Assembly (NCBI RefSeq): GCF_902779965.1
Contig: NZ_CACZDK010000003.1
Coordinates: 124,001 to 188,000, forward strand
Direction: 5' to 3'
DNA from: Fibrobacter succinogenes
GTDB taxonomy: Bacteria > Fibrobacterota > Fibrobacteria > Fibrobacterales > Fibrobacteraceae
Length of the DNA: 64,000 bases
A program made the translations under genes and the position numbers. The notes under the pieces are model-generated. The model had not been told where the DNA came from. It ran no database searches and saw only the letters and a list, made by a program, of their open reading frames with translations. Shown here piece by piece: positions 44,801-52,724 of this stretch. Within the stretch, counting starts at the first letter, position 1. Each line of letters opens with the position of its first letter.

Positions 44801-45743
44801 AGAAAGCTTCAGCTTCCTGAACGCCACCACCTTCCAAGTCAGAGAAGGAGGCTGCCATGAAGTCCATAGCTTCAGCGCGCAAGTCGTTCGGATATTTACC
44901 CTTGTCAGCACCGACGATGTAGTCGAAGTACTGCTTAGCAGCGATTTCGTATTCAGCAGTGTTGTAGTAAGATTCTGCCAAGTGGTACATGGCAAGTGCA
45001 GCTTCCTTACCCGTGAGGTTTTCGAAGCCAGTCACTTTCTTATAAGCAGTGATAGCATCCTTGAACTTACGGTTCATGAAGTGGTATTCTGCAATACGGA
45101 GCCATGCCTTCGGCACAAGACCGTTGTCCGGGAAGTCGCGGACGAGCTGCATACGGAGCTTGTATGCCTTGTCGTCTTCGCCGCTAGCTTCCTGCACAGC
45201 TGCAGCCTGGTAAATCACGGTCGGAGCCTTAGCTTCCTTCGGATACTTGTCGATGTATTCAAGGAAGTAACCCAAGGACTTCTGGTGATCCGGCTTCGGG
45301 AACTGGCCGATGTTAGCGCACTTTGCCGGCTTGTTATCACGGTCAGCGCACCAAGCAACATCTTCTTCGTATTGGGCGTTCTTGTCGAGGAACTGCTTTT
45401 CTTCGAGCTGGAACTGATAGTGGCCAAGTTGCTGCAAGGAGCTAGCGCAACGGTTACTAATCTTGCCGGCGCAGCGGTCAACCTGCTTTTGCCACTGTTC
45501 AATTGCTTTACGCATGCCATCTTCATCAAGGCCACCAGAACGGCATGCCTGTTCAGCCTGGTTCTTAATCACTCTATAGGAGCTAGCGCACTGATCATAA
45601 CCAGCATTGCCTTTTCCGATAGACTTGCACTTTGCGTAAAGATTCTTTGCTTCGGTCGTTTTTTCCTTACACGGATCCGATGCAGCAAAAGAAGTTCCAA
45701 CCATGGAGCATACAATTGCTGAGACGAGCAATAGATTTTTCAT
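41865..45743 (-). CDS. Giant exported TPR-repeat protein with a Lys-rich tail
   Basis: The 1292-residue protein has a cleavable signal peptide (cut near SFAAS), an N-terminal Cys-rich segment (six Cys in about 75 residues) and then a very long array of helical tetratricopeptide-type repeats (for example AWLRIAEYHFMNRKFKDAI, ALVYQEMGQHANAAKMF, ALAMYHLAESYYNTAEYEIA). A Ser/Asp/Glu-rich linker follows and the last 30 residues are almost all Lys, Ala and Gly. It is predicted periplasmic. Such proteins (for example GltE and GltI in myxobacteria) scaffold envelope machines. The strong codon bias suggests high expression. Confidence 0.82.
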   Translation of the reverse strand: MKNLLLVSAIVCSMVGTSFAASDPCKEKTTEAKNLYAKCKSIGKGNAGYDQCASSYRVIKNQAEQACRSGGLDEDGMRKAIEQWQKQVDRCAGKISNRCASSLQQLGHYQFQLEEKQFLDKNAQYEEDVAWCADRDNKPAKCANIGQFPKPDHQKSLGYFLEYIDKYPKEAKAPTVIYQAAAVQEASGEDDKAYKLRMQLVRDFPDNGLVPKAWLRIAEYHFMNRKFKDAITAYKKVTGFENLTGKEAALAMYHLAESYYNTAEYEIAAKQYFDYIVGADKGKYPNDLRAEAMDFMAASFSDLEGGGVQEAEAFLKDKKVAFKDSVYYRIGMKNKDHDRNEEAVQSFKRLMNINPDYIDAPLADIAMIEILIVQQKFEDAQAHRYEVVKRYDRNSSWYKKNQKYPESVKNAEAAIRGAMLDIPQYHHAQAAKLTKEGDIEGGKRQYVKAIEAYEAFLKRYAKEPTWDEYKVHINLALVYQEMGQHANAAKMFNWIVDTDTTRYGRREMGSAALLSKDEAGYNAVLMMDQARENARKSKANDDAVQAYNLPETKAYFDQVDKYMAKFGKNKEAAELAYNAAIVHYDAKQFSVAVNVLRKLKKDFPKHQYILLISRMLAQSLLESNQLDESLTEFEWLLKQYKAKETRNDSMAAEIEKAIAYVLFQKAESSVKAGKNEAGAKAYLDLVKRYPNIDIADKAIFEAAAAYEATNQYKKAAETFMLLPKSYAKSPLTVKGILRAASNYKKDKQPVQAAKTFLFITDNFPQDSMAFPAIGFAAQTYDSIPDKKQAAITFELAYKRYPQNEETPSFLYSACLSYDEAKMTNEAIRCSKDLVRDYPKSSYAVDAAFSIPMAYANAKKWDLAIQEYRNFIKMYQEDKEKLIAAYIGIARAYRNVKDMENSVDAYKKTLEAYDKYGLQIKNADAAIPAEAAFYMGEYEYNKMTPVVLKGKEKEKAKIIKSLVEILQKAMGHYSKSAAYASEKWTFRATNKMGMLFVTMAAKIREQQLNGKKEEEKFAERIGIVQQLPSYYEQARPIFQKNIDLARDQGFYNKDVIAAEMGYIEMYYQGCAVFVEVADAFANSPLPDSALIVREYVGQGMVKDDAIMAAHEDLEAYREELNSRSDAAKQLAIPQCATGIKASAHYGIDNEWTKKLFETLRTLDESNEDLNTQIEKFDPSTLFADPTYFKMKARIEQIEQSDAMTLEEKVATFRNIVKETKDDRTKLEEELAKLKQWMADPSQIPASERGVESTSESSSDDEAVEDTPKKGKKGKKAKAESKKAKKKAKKGKKK

Positions 45744-45785
45744 CGTTCTCTATCCACCTATGATTTTCTTAAAAATAAAAGTGAC

Positions 45786-45808
45786 GGGCCCAGCTTTATA
45801 CTGGGTCC
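45786..45808 (-). terminator. Terminator between the PorV-TPR and giant TPR genes
   Basis: Stem GGGCCCAG / CTGGGTCC with a short A/T loop, followed by ACTTTTATTTTTA on the - strand. Confidence 0.7.
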
Positions 45809-45821
45809 GAATTATACTCGA

Positions 45822-48053
45822 TTAGAGGTCGTCTTCCAATTCAACAGGAGGAAGATCCGGTTTCTTTCCACCGCCTGCACCACCAATCTTAGACATGATG
45901 GTAGCCTTGGTAAAGCCTGCGTCTTCCAAAATGCGCTTACGATTAGATTCAAAGCGGTCACTCTGGATAGCTCTCTGCATGAACGTTGCGTAATCTTCAA
46001 TAGCCTGGTTAGCCTTGTTGAATGTCGGACGCAAAGCTTCGCGTTTGCTTTCCACACGCGGAGTCGGCAACTGGCGAGCGAGATCCAAGGCAAGAACCTG
46101 AACGGAGTCGAACTGGCTCTGCATGGAATCGTAAGCCTGACGAGCACTGTCGCGAGAAGCAACGGACACAATCGGCTGTTCCGTACGAGATTCAGCCTGG
46201 GTCAAAGCGTCAAGAGCGTTCTGGTAGTCTTTCTTCATGAAGTAGCAGTAACCCATAACGAGGTATGCTTCAGACACGAGGAAGGATTCCGGAAGATTGC
46301 TGATAATCCACTTGGCCGGCTTGATAGCTTCATCCGGCTTGTTGACCTTGAGGAAGGACCATGCAATACCGAGCATAGCTTCGTCGTACACCGGAGATTG
46401 CTTCTGGACCTGGCCATACATCTGAGCAGCTGCTGCGATGTCCGGCTTTTCACCAGAGAAGAAGAGGTGGCCGAGCTTAACTCTTGCAGCGTCCTGAAGG
46501 TCGCGTTCAGACTGGTTGGAAACCGGCTGTTCCGTAATATCACGGAAGCAGTTTTCAGCTTCGTCGAACTTGCTCATACGGCTGTGTGCGATACCCATGG
46601 TATAGCGAGCGTAGAAGTAGTTGGCGTTACCCGGAAGAATGGAAGCAAGCAGGTCAACAGATTCCTGATAGAGGCCCTGTTCGAACTTGATCTGGCCAGC
46701 AACGTAGTCAGCGTCAGCCTTCACGTCACTTTCACCGAACTTCTGAGCAATATTCTGGTACTTGTTCAAAGCTTCCGTGTACTTGCCTTCCTTATAGTCG
46801 ATGTTCATCAACTGGAAGTGATACTTGGCGCGTTGGTCACTCTGCGGATAGCGCTTGATAGCGTCTTCGTAGACGTTCTTAGCAGCCTTGTGCATACGGA
46901 GGTTTTCGAAAGACTTTGCCTTGTAGAAAGCAGCCTGGTCAACAAGGTGGAATGCCGGGTACTTGGTCTGAACCTTACCGAAGGCATAAGCAGCTTCGAG
47001 GAACTGACGGTTCAAGTACAGACGCATTGCAGCACGGTAGTCGTTTTCAGGTTCGATCTTCAAACGGCGATAACGTTCTTCACCAATCTTCTCTTCACGG
47101 GTATCACCGAAGCGAGAAGTCAGCTTGACAGCCCACACAAAGCCACGGTTCTTCTTAGCCCAGAGGTCGTCGTGAGACATTTCGAGGTCAAGAGCGAGGT
47201 AACGGAAGATGCTGACATCCTTAACGTTAACCGTAGCACCGATAACCGGGTAGCCTTCCTTAGTAAAGCGGCCACGGACACCGAGGTGAGAAGAAAGATA
47301 ATAGGTCAAGGAGAAGCTCATTTCGAGGTTGCAGCCCTTACCACCTTCCTTAGAATCGTGGATAAGGTCAATCACGGAGAGTTCGGCCTTGAATTCGAGA
47401 AGACGGTTGAATCCGCGATAGAACAAAGAGAGGTTCAAGTTCGTCGGAATCTTGTAAGCATCGGCAGCGCCCATGAACACGAACTTGAAGCTACCGTCAC
47501 CATCAGCTTCGCTGACAGCCGGAGCAAGGAGGTTCTGCACGGCAACGCCAATGAGCAAGTAACCATACTTCGAAGAAGCGAGCGGGTTCCAGCTCAAACC
47601 TACGTCGGCACCAATCGTGAGCTGCTTGAGTTCATCAAACTGGTTGATGTACAAGACAGAGAGGTCAACACCGAGAGAGAGCAAGTGGAAGAGTCTATAA
47701 GCGTAACCGAACTGAACGGCAATTTCGCTATAGGATTCGCCACCTTCGATGGAAGCACCGTTTTCGAAAAGGGAGAAGCCCAAAGTGTGCTTGTAGTCAA
47801 TCGGGTATGTCAAGCTGACATATTCCTGGCTAGCTTCGCCACTAATGGTGCTAAAGAAAGCAGCACTGAATTCGAGCTGATCAGTTTCAGAAATACCAGC
47901 CGGGTTCACATACATCGCGGTGTTACCACCATATTCGGCAAACCAGTCATTCTGCTGATACTTATTCGGCGTGTAGGTTGCCTCTGCAAACAAAGAAGTG
48001 CTGGCTACGGCAAGTCCGAGAGCGGACGTCTTGATGAAACTAGTACGCAACAT
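45822..48053 (-). CDS. PorV/PorQ-like barrel fused to TPR repeats
   Basis: The ATG at 48053 has GGAG six nt upstream, giving 743 residues. After a signal peptide (cut near SLFAEA) the N-terminal third (about 25-320) reads like PorV/PorQ barrels: YGGNTAMYVNPAG near residue 42, then amphipathic strands (YAYRLFHLLSLGVDLSVLY). The rest (about 340-660) is a TPR array (FYARYTMGIAHSRMSKF, LVSEAYLVMGYCYFMKKD), followed by a helical and Gly-rich tail with a PPVELEDDL end. A barrel with a periplasmic TPR arm suits a docking site for the giant TPR protein downstream. It starts 11 bp after the OmpA-type gene. Confidence 0.78.
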   Translation of the reverse strand: MLRTSFIKTSALGLAVASTSLFAEATYTPNKYQQNDWFAEYGGNTAMYVNPAGISETDQLEFSAAFFSTISGEASQEYVSLTYPIDYKHTLGFSLFENGASIEGGESYSEIAVQFGYAYRLFHLLSLGVDLSVLYINQFDELKQLTIGADVGLSWNPLASSKYGYLLIGVAVQNLLAPAVSEADGDGSFKFVFMGAADAYKIPTNLNLSLFYRGFNRLLEFKAELSVIDLIHDSKEGGKGCNLEMSFSLTYYLSSHLGVRGRFTKEGYPVIGATVNVKDVSIFRYLALDLEMSHDDLWAKKNRGFVWAVKLTSRFGDTREEKIGEERYRRLKIEPENDYRAAMRLYLNRQFLEAAYAFGKVQTKYPAFHLVDQAAFYKAKSFENLRMHKAAKNVYEDAIKRYPQSDQRAKYHFQLMNIDYKEGKYTEALNKYQNIAQKFGESDVKADADYVAGQIKFEQGLYQESVDLLASILPGNANYFYARYTMGIAHSRMSKFDEAENCFRDITEQPVSNQSERDLQDAARVKLGHLFFSGEKPDIAAAAQMYGQVQKQSPVYDEAMLGIAWSFLKVNKPDEAIKPAKWIISNLPESFLVSEAYLVMGYCYFMKKDYQNALDALTQAESRTEQPIVSVASRDSARQAYDSMQSQFDSVQVLALDLARQLPTPRVESKREALRPTFNKANQAIEDYATFMQRAIQSDRFESNRKRILEDAGFTKATIMSKIGGAGGGKKPDLPPVELEDDL

Positions 48054-48064
48054 CACCTACTCCT

Positions 48065-49582
48065 TTACTTAATATCCGTGCGGATGAACTCAATACGACG
48101 GTTCTGCGCACGTCCTTCAGGTGTTTTGTTGGATGCAACAGGCTTAGTATCGCCCAAGCCCTTTGTAGTCATACGGCTTTCGGCAATGCCTTTTTCGACA
48201 AGGAAGTTCTTCACAGAGTTCGCACGATCTGCGGAGAGAGTCATGTTCTTGTCCTTGTTACCGATGTTATCGGTATGGCCCACAATTTCGAAAGTAGCTT
48301 CCGGGAAGGTTTCCATGATATCGACAACCTTCATCAAGGAGATGTAGGAGTCCTGAGTGATGGTAGCCTTACCAGATTCAAAGTTCACACCTTCAAGAAC
48401 GAAGACTTTCTTCGGCGGCTGCGGAACTTCATCCGGGCAACCATCGTCGTCCTTGTAGTTGTTCAAAGATTCAGACTGTTCCGGGCAGAGGTCCACACCC
48501 TTACAGATGTGAGCGAACTGAGGGAGCAAGCCCTTAGCTTCAACCCACGGGTCGCAGAGACCGTCGCGGTCGTTGTCCGGATCCGGGCAACCATCGTCGT
48601 CCTGGAAACCGTCGAAGTCTTCAGCTTCTTCCGGGCAGTTATCAAAGCCCGTGCAAGTGCCGGCGTACTTTTCGGAGAGACCTTCTTCAGAAACCCACGG
48701 ATCGCAGAGACCATCACCATCGGTATCCGGATTACGTGTTTCTTCGACAGCTTCTTCTTCCTTGACGACGTCAGTTGCAGTAAGACCGATATCCAACTTG
48801 CCCTTACCGCGCTTGAGCATCGGGGAAGTGGACTGGCAGAAGAAGTTCGGATTTCCGAGAGACGGATTGTTGAACTTCGGGTCCAAAGAAACGTTCGTGC
48901 GGTTCACCTTGATGAACTGGTTGAACGGATAGTAGTTCTTGTAGATGTTGTTGTATTCCACCTTCGTCTGACCGGCAGCCGGGTCAGCAAACACACCGTA
49001 GTAGTGGTTTTCCATGAAGATGTTGTTACGGGCGACCAAGTTGGTCGGGCCCTTCAAAGCAAGACCAGAGTAGCCATTGCGGAGCACGACGTTCTGTTCG
49101 ATGTAAGCATCGAGAGACTTAGCACCCCAAGCAAGAATACCAGACCAGCGGTTGCCATAGACCACGTTGTTGCGGAGCCAAGGCAGAGAAATAAAAGCAC
49201 CGATACCCGTTGCATGGTTATCGATCACATAGCAATGATGAATGTAAGGGGCTGCGTTTTCGCAAAGGATACCTTCAAGACCGTTCCTCACCGTGAAGTG
49301 CGACATTTCGGCGCCTGAAGTACCCATGACGGTCGGACCACGGCGGCCACCATCGATAATGGTAGACAATGGGTCCTCGCCCTTAAGAACAACACCCATG
49401 ATCAAGGTGATGTTTTCATTATAAACACCGCGTTTGACAAGGATTGTATCCCCGGCATCCGCATTTCCGAGAGCATCTGCAATCTTTGCGAAATCGCCAG
49501 GCACGTTGATATTCTTTGCCATGGCGGTTCCAGAAAGAAGCATCGCCCCGGCCGTAATTAAGACCAGTTTCTTTAGGGTCAT
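48065..49582 (-). CDS. OmpA-family protein with beta-helix and thrombospondin-type Ca repeats
   Basis: From the ATG at 49582 the product is 505 residues. A signal peptide (cut near TAMAKN) is followed by a right-handed beta-helix (about 28-230, NITLIMGVVLKGEDP, YIEQNVVLRNGYSGLALKG) and two thrombospondin type 3 repeats rich in Asp and Cys (DTDGDGLCDPW, NDRDGLCDPW), each with DDDGCPD ends. An OmpA peptidoglycan-binding domain (about 390-505, GHTDNIGNKDKN, RANSVKNFL) closes it. It anchors the wall to the outer membrane with an extra surface beta-helix. First gene of the three-gene run with PorV-TPR and TPR. Confidence 0.88.
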   Translation of the reverse strand: MTLKKLVLITAGAMLLSGTAMAKNINVPGDFAKIADALGNADAGDTILVKRGVYNENITLIMGVVLKGEDPLSTIIDGGRRGPTVMGTSGAEMSHFTVRNGLEGILCENAAPYIHHCYVIDNHATGIGAFISLPWLRNNVVYGNRWSGILAWGAKSLDAYIEQNVVLRNGYSGLALKGPTNLVARNNIFMENHYYGVFADPAAGQTKVEYNNIYKNYYPFNQFIKVNRTNVSLDPKFNNPSLGNPNFFCQSTSPMLKRGKGKLDIGLTATDVVKEEEAVEETRNPDTDGDGLCDPWVSEEGLSEKYAGTCTGFDNCPEEAEDFDGFQDDDGCPDPDNDRDGLCDPWVEAKGLLPQFAHICKGVDLCPEQSESLNNYKDDDGCPDEVPQPPKKVFVLEGVNFESGKATITQDSYISLMKVVDIMETFPEATFEIVGHTDNIGNKDKNMTLSADRANSVKNFLVEKGIAESRMTTKGLGDTKPVASNKTPEGRAQNRRIEFIRTDIK

Positions 49583-49723
49583 ACTGCTACGTTTCTCCAA
49601 TCATAGAACACTTAAATTCGTTAAACATACGCTTGCCAGTTTGGCAAACACAAAACCCATGTGGGAATATACCTTCATAAATGGCTTTAGTCAAATACTT
49701 TTCGTCAAAAATGCCATTTTTCG

Positions 49724-49738
49724 TGTAAAAATTACACA
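49724..49738. promoter_or_regulatory. Palindrome upstream of the OmpA-type gene
   Basis: GTGTAA-AAA-TTACAC, a perfect 6-bp inverted repeat in the gap between the Hc1-like gene and the OmpA-type gene. It could be an operator. Nothing in the sequence proves this. Confidence 0.25.
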
Positions 49739-49767
49739 GGTATAGCCATTTGGGGATAACTTATCTG

Positions 49768-49968
49768 TCAATCCTCACTCGGAAGATCGTCCTTCTCCTC
49801 CTCCTTCTTTGCACCTTGAATTGAAACACGGATCTCTTGGCAGGTCTTTTTGATATTCTGCAAGACCTTGCGAGCGCGCGTGCCCGCAGACTTGTTGCCG
49901 CGTTCGAACTTCTCGTATTCGCGTTTGAAATTTTCAATTTCTAGTTCAAGATCGTTTACTAAACTCAT
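49768..49968 (-). CDS. Hc1-like histone protein
   Basis: From the ATG at 49968, with GGAG seven nt upstream, the product is 66 residues. A longer frame from 50040 would add a hydrophobic tract that does not fit. The sequence (MSLVNDLELEIENFKREYE, then GNKSAGTRARKVLQNIKKTC and a Lys-rich tail) resembles the short histone H1-like Hc1 family of Chlamydia and of Bacteroidetes-type bacteria, which bind DNA without sequence preference. The acidic tail (KKEEEKDDLPSED) is unusual for the family. It sits between mqnD and the OmpA cluster. Confidence 0.75.
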   Translation of the reverse strand: MSLVNDLELEIENFKREYEKFERGNKSAGTRARKVLQNIKKTCQEIRVSIQGAKKEEEKDDLPSED

Positions 49969-50095
49969 AAGCAAACTCCAAAAAAAGATGCTTTTTGGAA
50001 AATAAATTAAAGTTTTTGCTAAAAATTCGCTGTTTTGCAAAATTACGTTTACGTTTACAAACTATTACATAGGTTTTGGATAATTCAACAACTTA

Positions 50096-50887
50096 TTAAC
50101 AATGTGATAACCGCCACAGATTTTCTAGAGCCCTCCAACCAGCGTCGCCAACATTTTCTGAAAAATCATTGACGAACATTGCAATGTGCGACTTGATGAC
50201 TTCTTCGTCATCGATTTGCGCTTTTTCGACGATAAAGGGCGTCACCGGGTTCTTTCTTTGGCGGGCCATTTGCAAACTGCGGCGGATTTCGCGCTCGACC
50301 GCTTCGATTTCGGCAAAGCCAAGTTCCTTTTTGGCAACCGCAATCCCGAGAGGAATCGGGGAACCGGTTTCTTGCTCCCAGAAGGCACCCAAGTCTTGCA
50401 AAAGATGGAGACCATCACGTTTCCACGTAAAACGATGCTCGTGGATGGTAACGCCCTGGGGGGCGCTCTTGTTCAGGAGTCGCTGATAAACCTCGTTAAA
50501 GAGCGCGTAATCGAGTTTTGGAGCGTTTTTGAACTTGTGGGAGTACCAGAACTTGAAAAGGAGCGCTGCGGTCGTATTTGCGCCCGGAAGGGTCGTCGAG
50601 AGCTCGGAATCGAACGTATTTGCCGAGGAAGAGAGCAAAAGCGGGCCACAGCCGTACCCGATAGCACCACCGCAACCGAGACAGCGATATGCTTCTCGGA
50701 TTTGCGGATAGACCTGCGCACTGATTTTTGCCACGTCAAGTTCGCCGCGCAAGACCATTTCGTTGAGCGTCTGAACGTCGGCATACGTCACTTTCCATTC
50801 AAACGGAGAATTTTCGAGTCCGTGGACCAAGGCTTCGTAAATGAAGGTGTCGTTAGGGCAAGTGGAGATACCGAGAGATAATTGCAT
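50096..50887 (-). CDS. mqnD: 1,4-dihydroxy-6-naphthoate synthase MqnD
   Basis: The 263-residue protein starts MQLSLGISTCPNDTFIYEAL and carries CGGAIGYGCGPLLLSS and FTWKRDGLHLLQDLGAFWE, typical of MqnD, a periplasmic-binding-protein-like enzyme that splits cyclic dehypoxanthinyl futalosine. With mqnB and the UbiA/UbiX genes at 22.9-24.7 kb it supports the futalosine route for menaquinone. It lies 145 bp after mqnB, on the same strand, behind a repeat region with a terminator-like hairpin. Confidence 0.93.
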   Translation of the reverse strand: MQLSLGISTCPNDTFIYEALVHGLENSPFEWKVTYADVQTLNEMVLRGELDVAKISAQVYPQIREAYRCLGCGGAIGYGCGPLLLSSSANTFDSELSTTLPGANTTAALLFKFWYSHKFKNAPKLDYALFNEVYQRLLNKSAPQGVTIHEHRFTWKRDGLHLLQDLGAFWEQETGSPIPLGIAVAKKELGFAEIEAVEREIRRSLQMARQRKNPVTPFIVEKAQIDDEEVIKSHIAMFVNDFSENVGDAGWRALENLWRLSHC

Positions 50888-50890
50888 AGG

Positions 50891-50948
50891 GGTATGAGGT
50901 CGCGCCTACGGCGCTTTGAGGTATGGGGTCGGGCCTACGGCCCTCTGA
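50891..50948. repeat. Tandem pair of 29-bp repeats
   Basis: Two 29-bp units (50891-50919 and 50920-50948) share GGTATG-x-GGTCG-x-GCCTACGGC-x-CT-x-TGA with four differences. Related single copies of CCTACGGC...CTTTGAG occur at about 4520-4543 and, shorter, at 55024-55047. Confidence 0.75.
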
Positions 50949-50972
50949 GGTTAAGCAATTAGAAATTAGCAA

Positions 50973-51018
50973 AAAAGCCCGAAGCGAAGCGAGCCCGAAG
51001 GGGCTTTAGCCCCGAGCT
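50973..51018 (-). terminator. Hairpin region after mqnB
   Basis: On the - strand GGGGCTAAAGCCCC is followed by CTTCGGGC...TTCGGGC and TTTTTTG, enough for a stem and T-run. The duplicated GCCCGAAG units make several foldings possible. Confidence 0.5.
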
Positions 51019-51032
51019 CATAGCTCATTGCC

Positions 51033-51749
51033 TCAAAGCGAGTTTACGAGCGATTGCAATGCGGCAAGGGCATCCTTGATCCGCCAGGTGGATTTGTCGC
51101 GGTCGGTCGCAAGATTACTCACCGCTCGGATTTCGTAGCAGGGCATGCCGAATGCAGCGCAAATCGAGAAGCAGGCAGCCCCTTCCATAGACTCGACATC
51201 AACATCGAAATTTTGGACACGTTCTGCGGCCATAGCGGCTGTTCCCGTGCAACAGTTGACAGTAAGCCCCGCAACCGATTTTAAGCCCGTAAGCCACGCA
51301 GGAACGCCACGAAGCGGAGACGACTCGTAGACCTGCGCAGAAGCAGGCGAAGAAACTGCCGAATTTTCCGCGCCCCCTTTGCAAACTTTGTGCCACGGCG
51401 TAAACGAACCATCGCGCTCGACAACGCCCAAATCCCCGACCCTTTCGGAATCGACACGAACAACATCGCCGATGTTCAATCCGCAGCCCGGATAGGCGCC
51501 ACAAATCCCCGTAAGCACCACATGCGTAAACGGGCCTTCAACCGAAAAGCGGGAAAGCAGAATAGATAAATTTGTTGCAAATTCAAGAAGCCCAACGCCG
51601 AGAACTACAGCAAAACCGCGCCCTTCGGGCAGTTCGACAATTTCGCCTTTGCGAATATCTTTTCGAACAAATGCATTACATTCAGGAAAGACGCCAAAGA
51701 ATTCCAAGTTTGACGCAAAGGCAAACAAAGGAACAAAGTCGTTTTCCAT
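51033..51749 (-). CDS. mqnB: Futalosine hydrolase MqnB
   Basis: The 238-residue protein has the nucleoside phosphorylase fold: a GICGAYPGCGLNIGDVV motif near residue 78, VESMEGAACFSICAAFGMPC (substrate Glu and Met) near residue 184, and a C-terminal IRAVSNLATDRDKSTW. It cleaves futalosine into hypoxanthine and dehypoxanthinyl futalosine. It lies 10 bp after the PfkB-family kinase gene and upstream of mqnD. A stretch of about 25 residues (NSAVSSPASAQVYESSPLRG) in the middle looks like a linker insert. Confidence 0.88.
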   Translation of the reverse strand: MENDFVPLFAFASNLEFFGVFPECNAFVRKDIRKGEIVELPEGRGFAVVLGVGLLEFATNLSILLSRFSVEGPFTHVVLTGICGAYPGCGLNIGDVVRVDSERVGDLGVVERDGSFTPWHKVCKGGAENSAVSSPASAQVYESSPLRGVPAWLTGLKSVAGLTVNCCTGTAAMAAERVQNFDVDVESMEGAACFSICAAFGMPCYEIRAVSNLATDRDKSTWRIKDALAALQSLVNSL

Positions 51750-51759
51750 AGCAGAGCCC

Positions 51760-52716
51760 TTACTCTAAGCGTTCGACCTTTGTGGCAAGTTCGTTTTCGA
51801 ATTCAGCAACGCGGTCCAGGCTCAAGTTCCACGGGCGTTCGACTTCGCAGCGAGCGCTTGCAACAGCCGTTGCCTTAGCCAAACAATTTTCAAAGCTCAA
51901 GTTTTGTTCGAAAGCATAAAGCCAGCCAGCAAAGAACGAGTCTCCAGCGCCAATATCGTTTTTTACCGTGATTGTAGGCGGCTGGAGCTGGATGCCCTGG
52001 AACTTTTTTTCCATGAGGCGGAATGCACGAACCGGAGAATCTTCCTCGGTCACGACAAGGTTCTTGATCGGAAGGCGTTCGAGAACAGCCGTTGCCGTCA
52101 TCTTCCAGAACTGCGGACTCGACTTGACCAACGGAATGCTCAAGCGTTCGAGTAACTTGCAGTATTCCTGCATATTGATTTTCAAAAGATCAACCCCTTT
52201 TACAAGGAGGTCATCAATTCCATCAATAGCATCCACAAAGATGTGCTTGCCGCTAAAGTCAAGGTCATTGAACATCTTGGCGTTAAAGCCTTGCGGGAAC
52301 GTTCCGCAAAGAGCTACATACTGTGTGGAATCCCAATGGTCGTTTAGCGTTTGTGTAAAATCATCGTTCTCGGAATCGGCAAGCATCGGAGACGGTTCGA
52401 CAAGTTCTGTCGTATCGCCATTGCAGGCAATCGTCGTGCAGATGCGCGTATTTTCGCGAATCCAAATCGGAACTTGCTGAATGCCACAAGACGAAAGTTC
52501 GTCAAAAATTTTCTCGCCATGCCCAGTACCCAAGAAATGCATCAAGCGAGGAGAGCCCCCCAAAAGCTGCAACACACGGCAGCAGTTGATGCCCTTGCCC
52601 GAAGCATATTCCTTGACCTTGGAGATGCGGTGCACTTCGCCTGGAGTAAACTTATCCAGAAAGAACACCCTCTGCCAAGCAGGATTGAGACCGAGAACTA
52701 AGATTTCCCTTGACAT
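51760..52716 (-). CDS. PfkB-family sugar kinase (1-phosphofructokinase-like)
   Basis: The 318-residue protein has the PfkB motifs: YASGKGINCCRVLQLLGG (near residue 37) and DIGAGDSFFAGWLYAFE (near 247, with the catalytic Asp). The overall layout matches 1-phosphofructokinase (FruK) and tagatose-6-phosphate kinase (LacC). The substrate cannot be settled from sequence, but the GKGIN-type motif favours a phosphosugar. It starts 8 bp after the tyrS stop and is followed by mqnB, so it shares a transcript with unrelated housekeeping genes. No PTS gene is adjacent. Confidence 0.85.
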   Translation of the reverse strand: MSREILVLGLNPAWQRVFFLDKFTPGEVHRISKVKEYASGKGINCCRVLQLLGGSPRLMHFLGTGHGEKIFDELSSCGIQQVPIWIRENTRICTTIACNGDTTELVEPSPMLADSENDDFTQTLNDHWDSTQYVALCGTFPQGFNAKMFNDLDFSGKHIFVDAIDGIDDLLVKGVDLLKINMQEYCKLLERLSIPLVKSSPQFWKMTATAVLERLPIKNLVVTEEDSPVRAFRLMEKKFQGIQLQPPTITVKNDIGAGDSFFAGWLYAFEQNLSFENCLAKATAVASARCEVERPWNLSLDRVAEFENELATKVERLE

Positions 52717-52724
52717 TGCTTACC

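Noticed and set aside
42159-45722. A rightward frame of about 1187 codons opposite the giant TPR gene
   Set aside because: It is the antisense of a strongly codon-biased gene that avoids TTA, CTA and TCA. It shows no signal, domain or Shine-Dalgarno, while the leftward frame has a signal peptide and TPR repeats.
46398-48347. A rightward frame of about 649 codons opposite the PorV-TPR gene
   Set aside because: Same reason: mirror frame of a gene with biased codon use, with low-complexity Val/Ser-rich translation.
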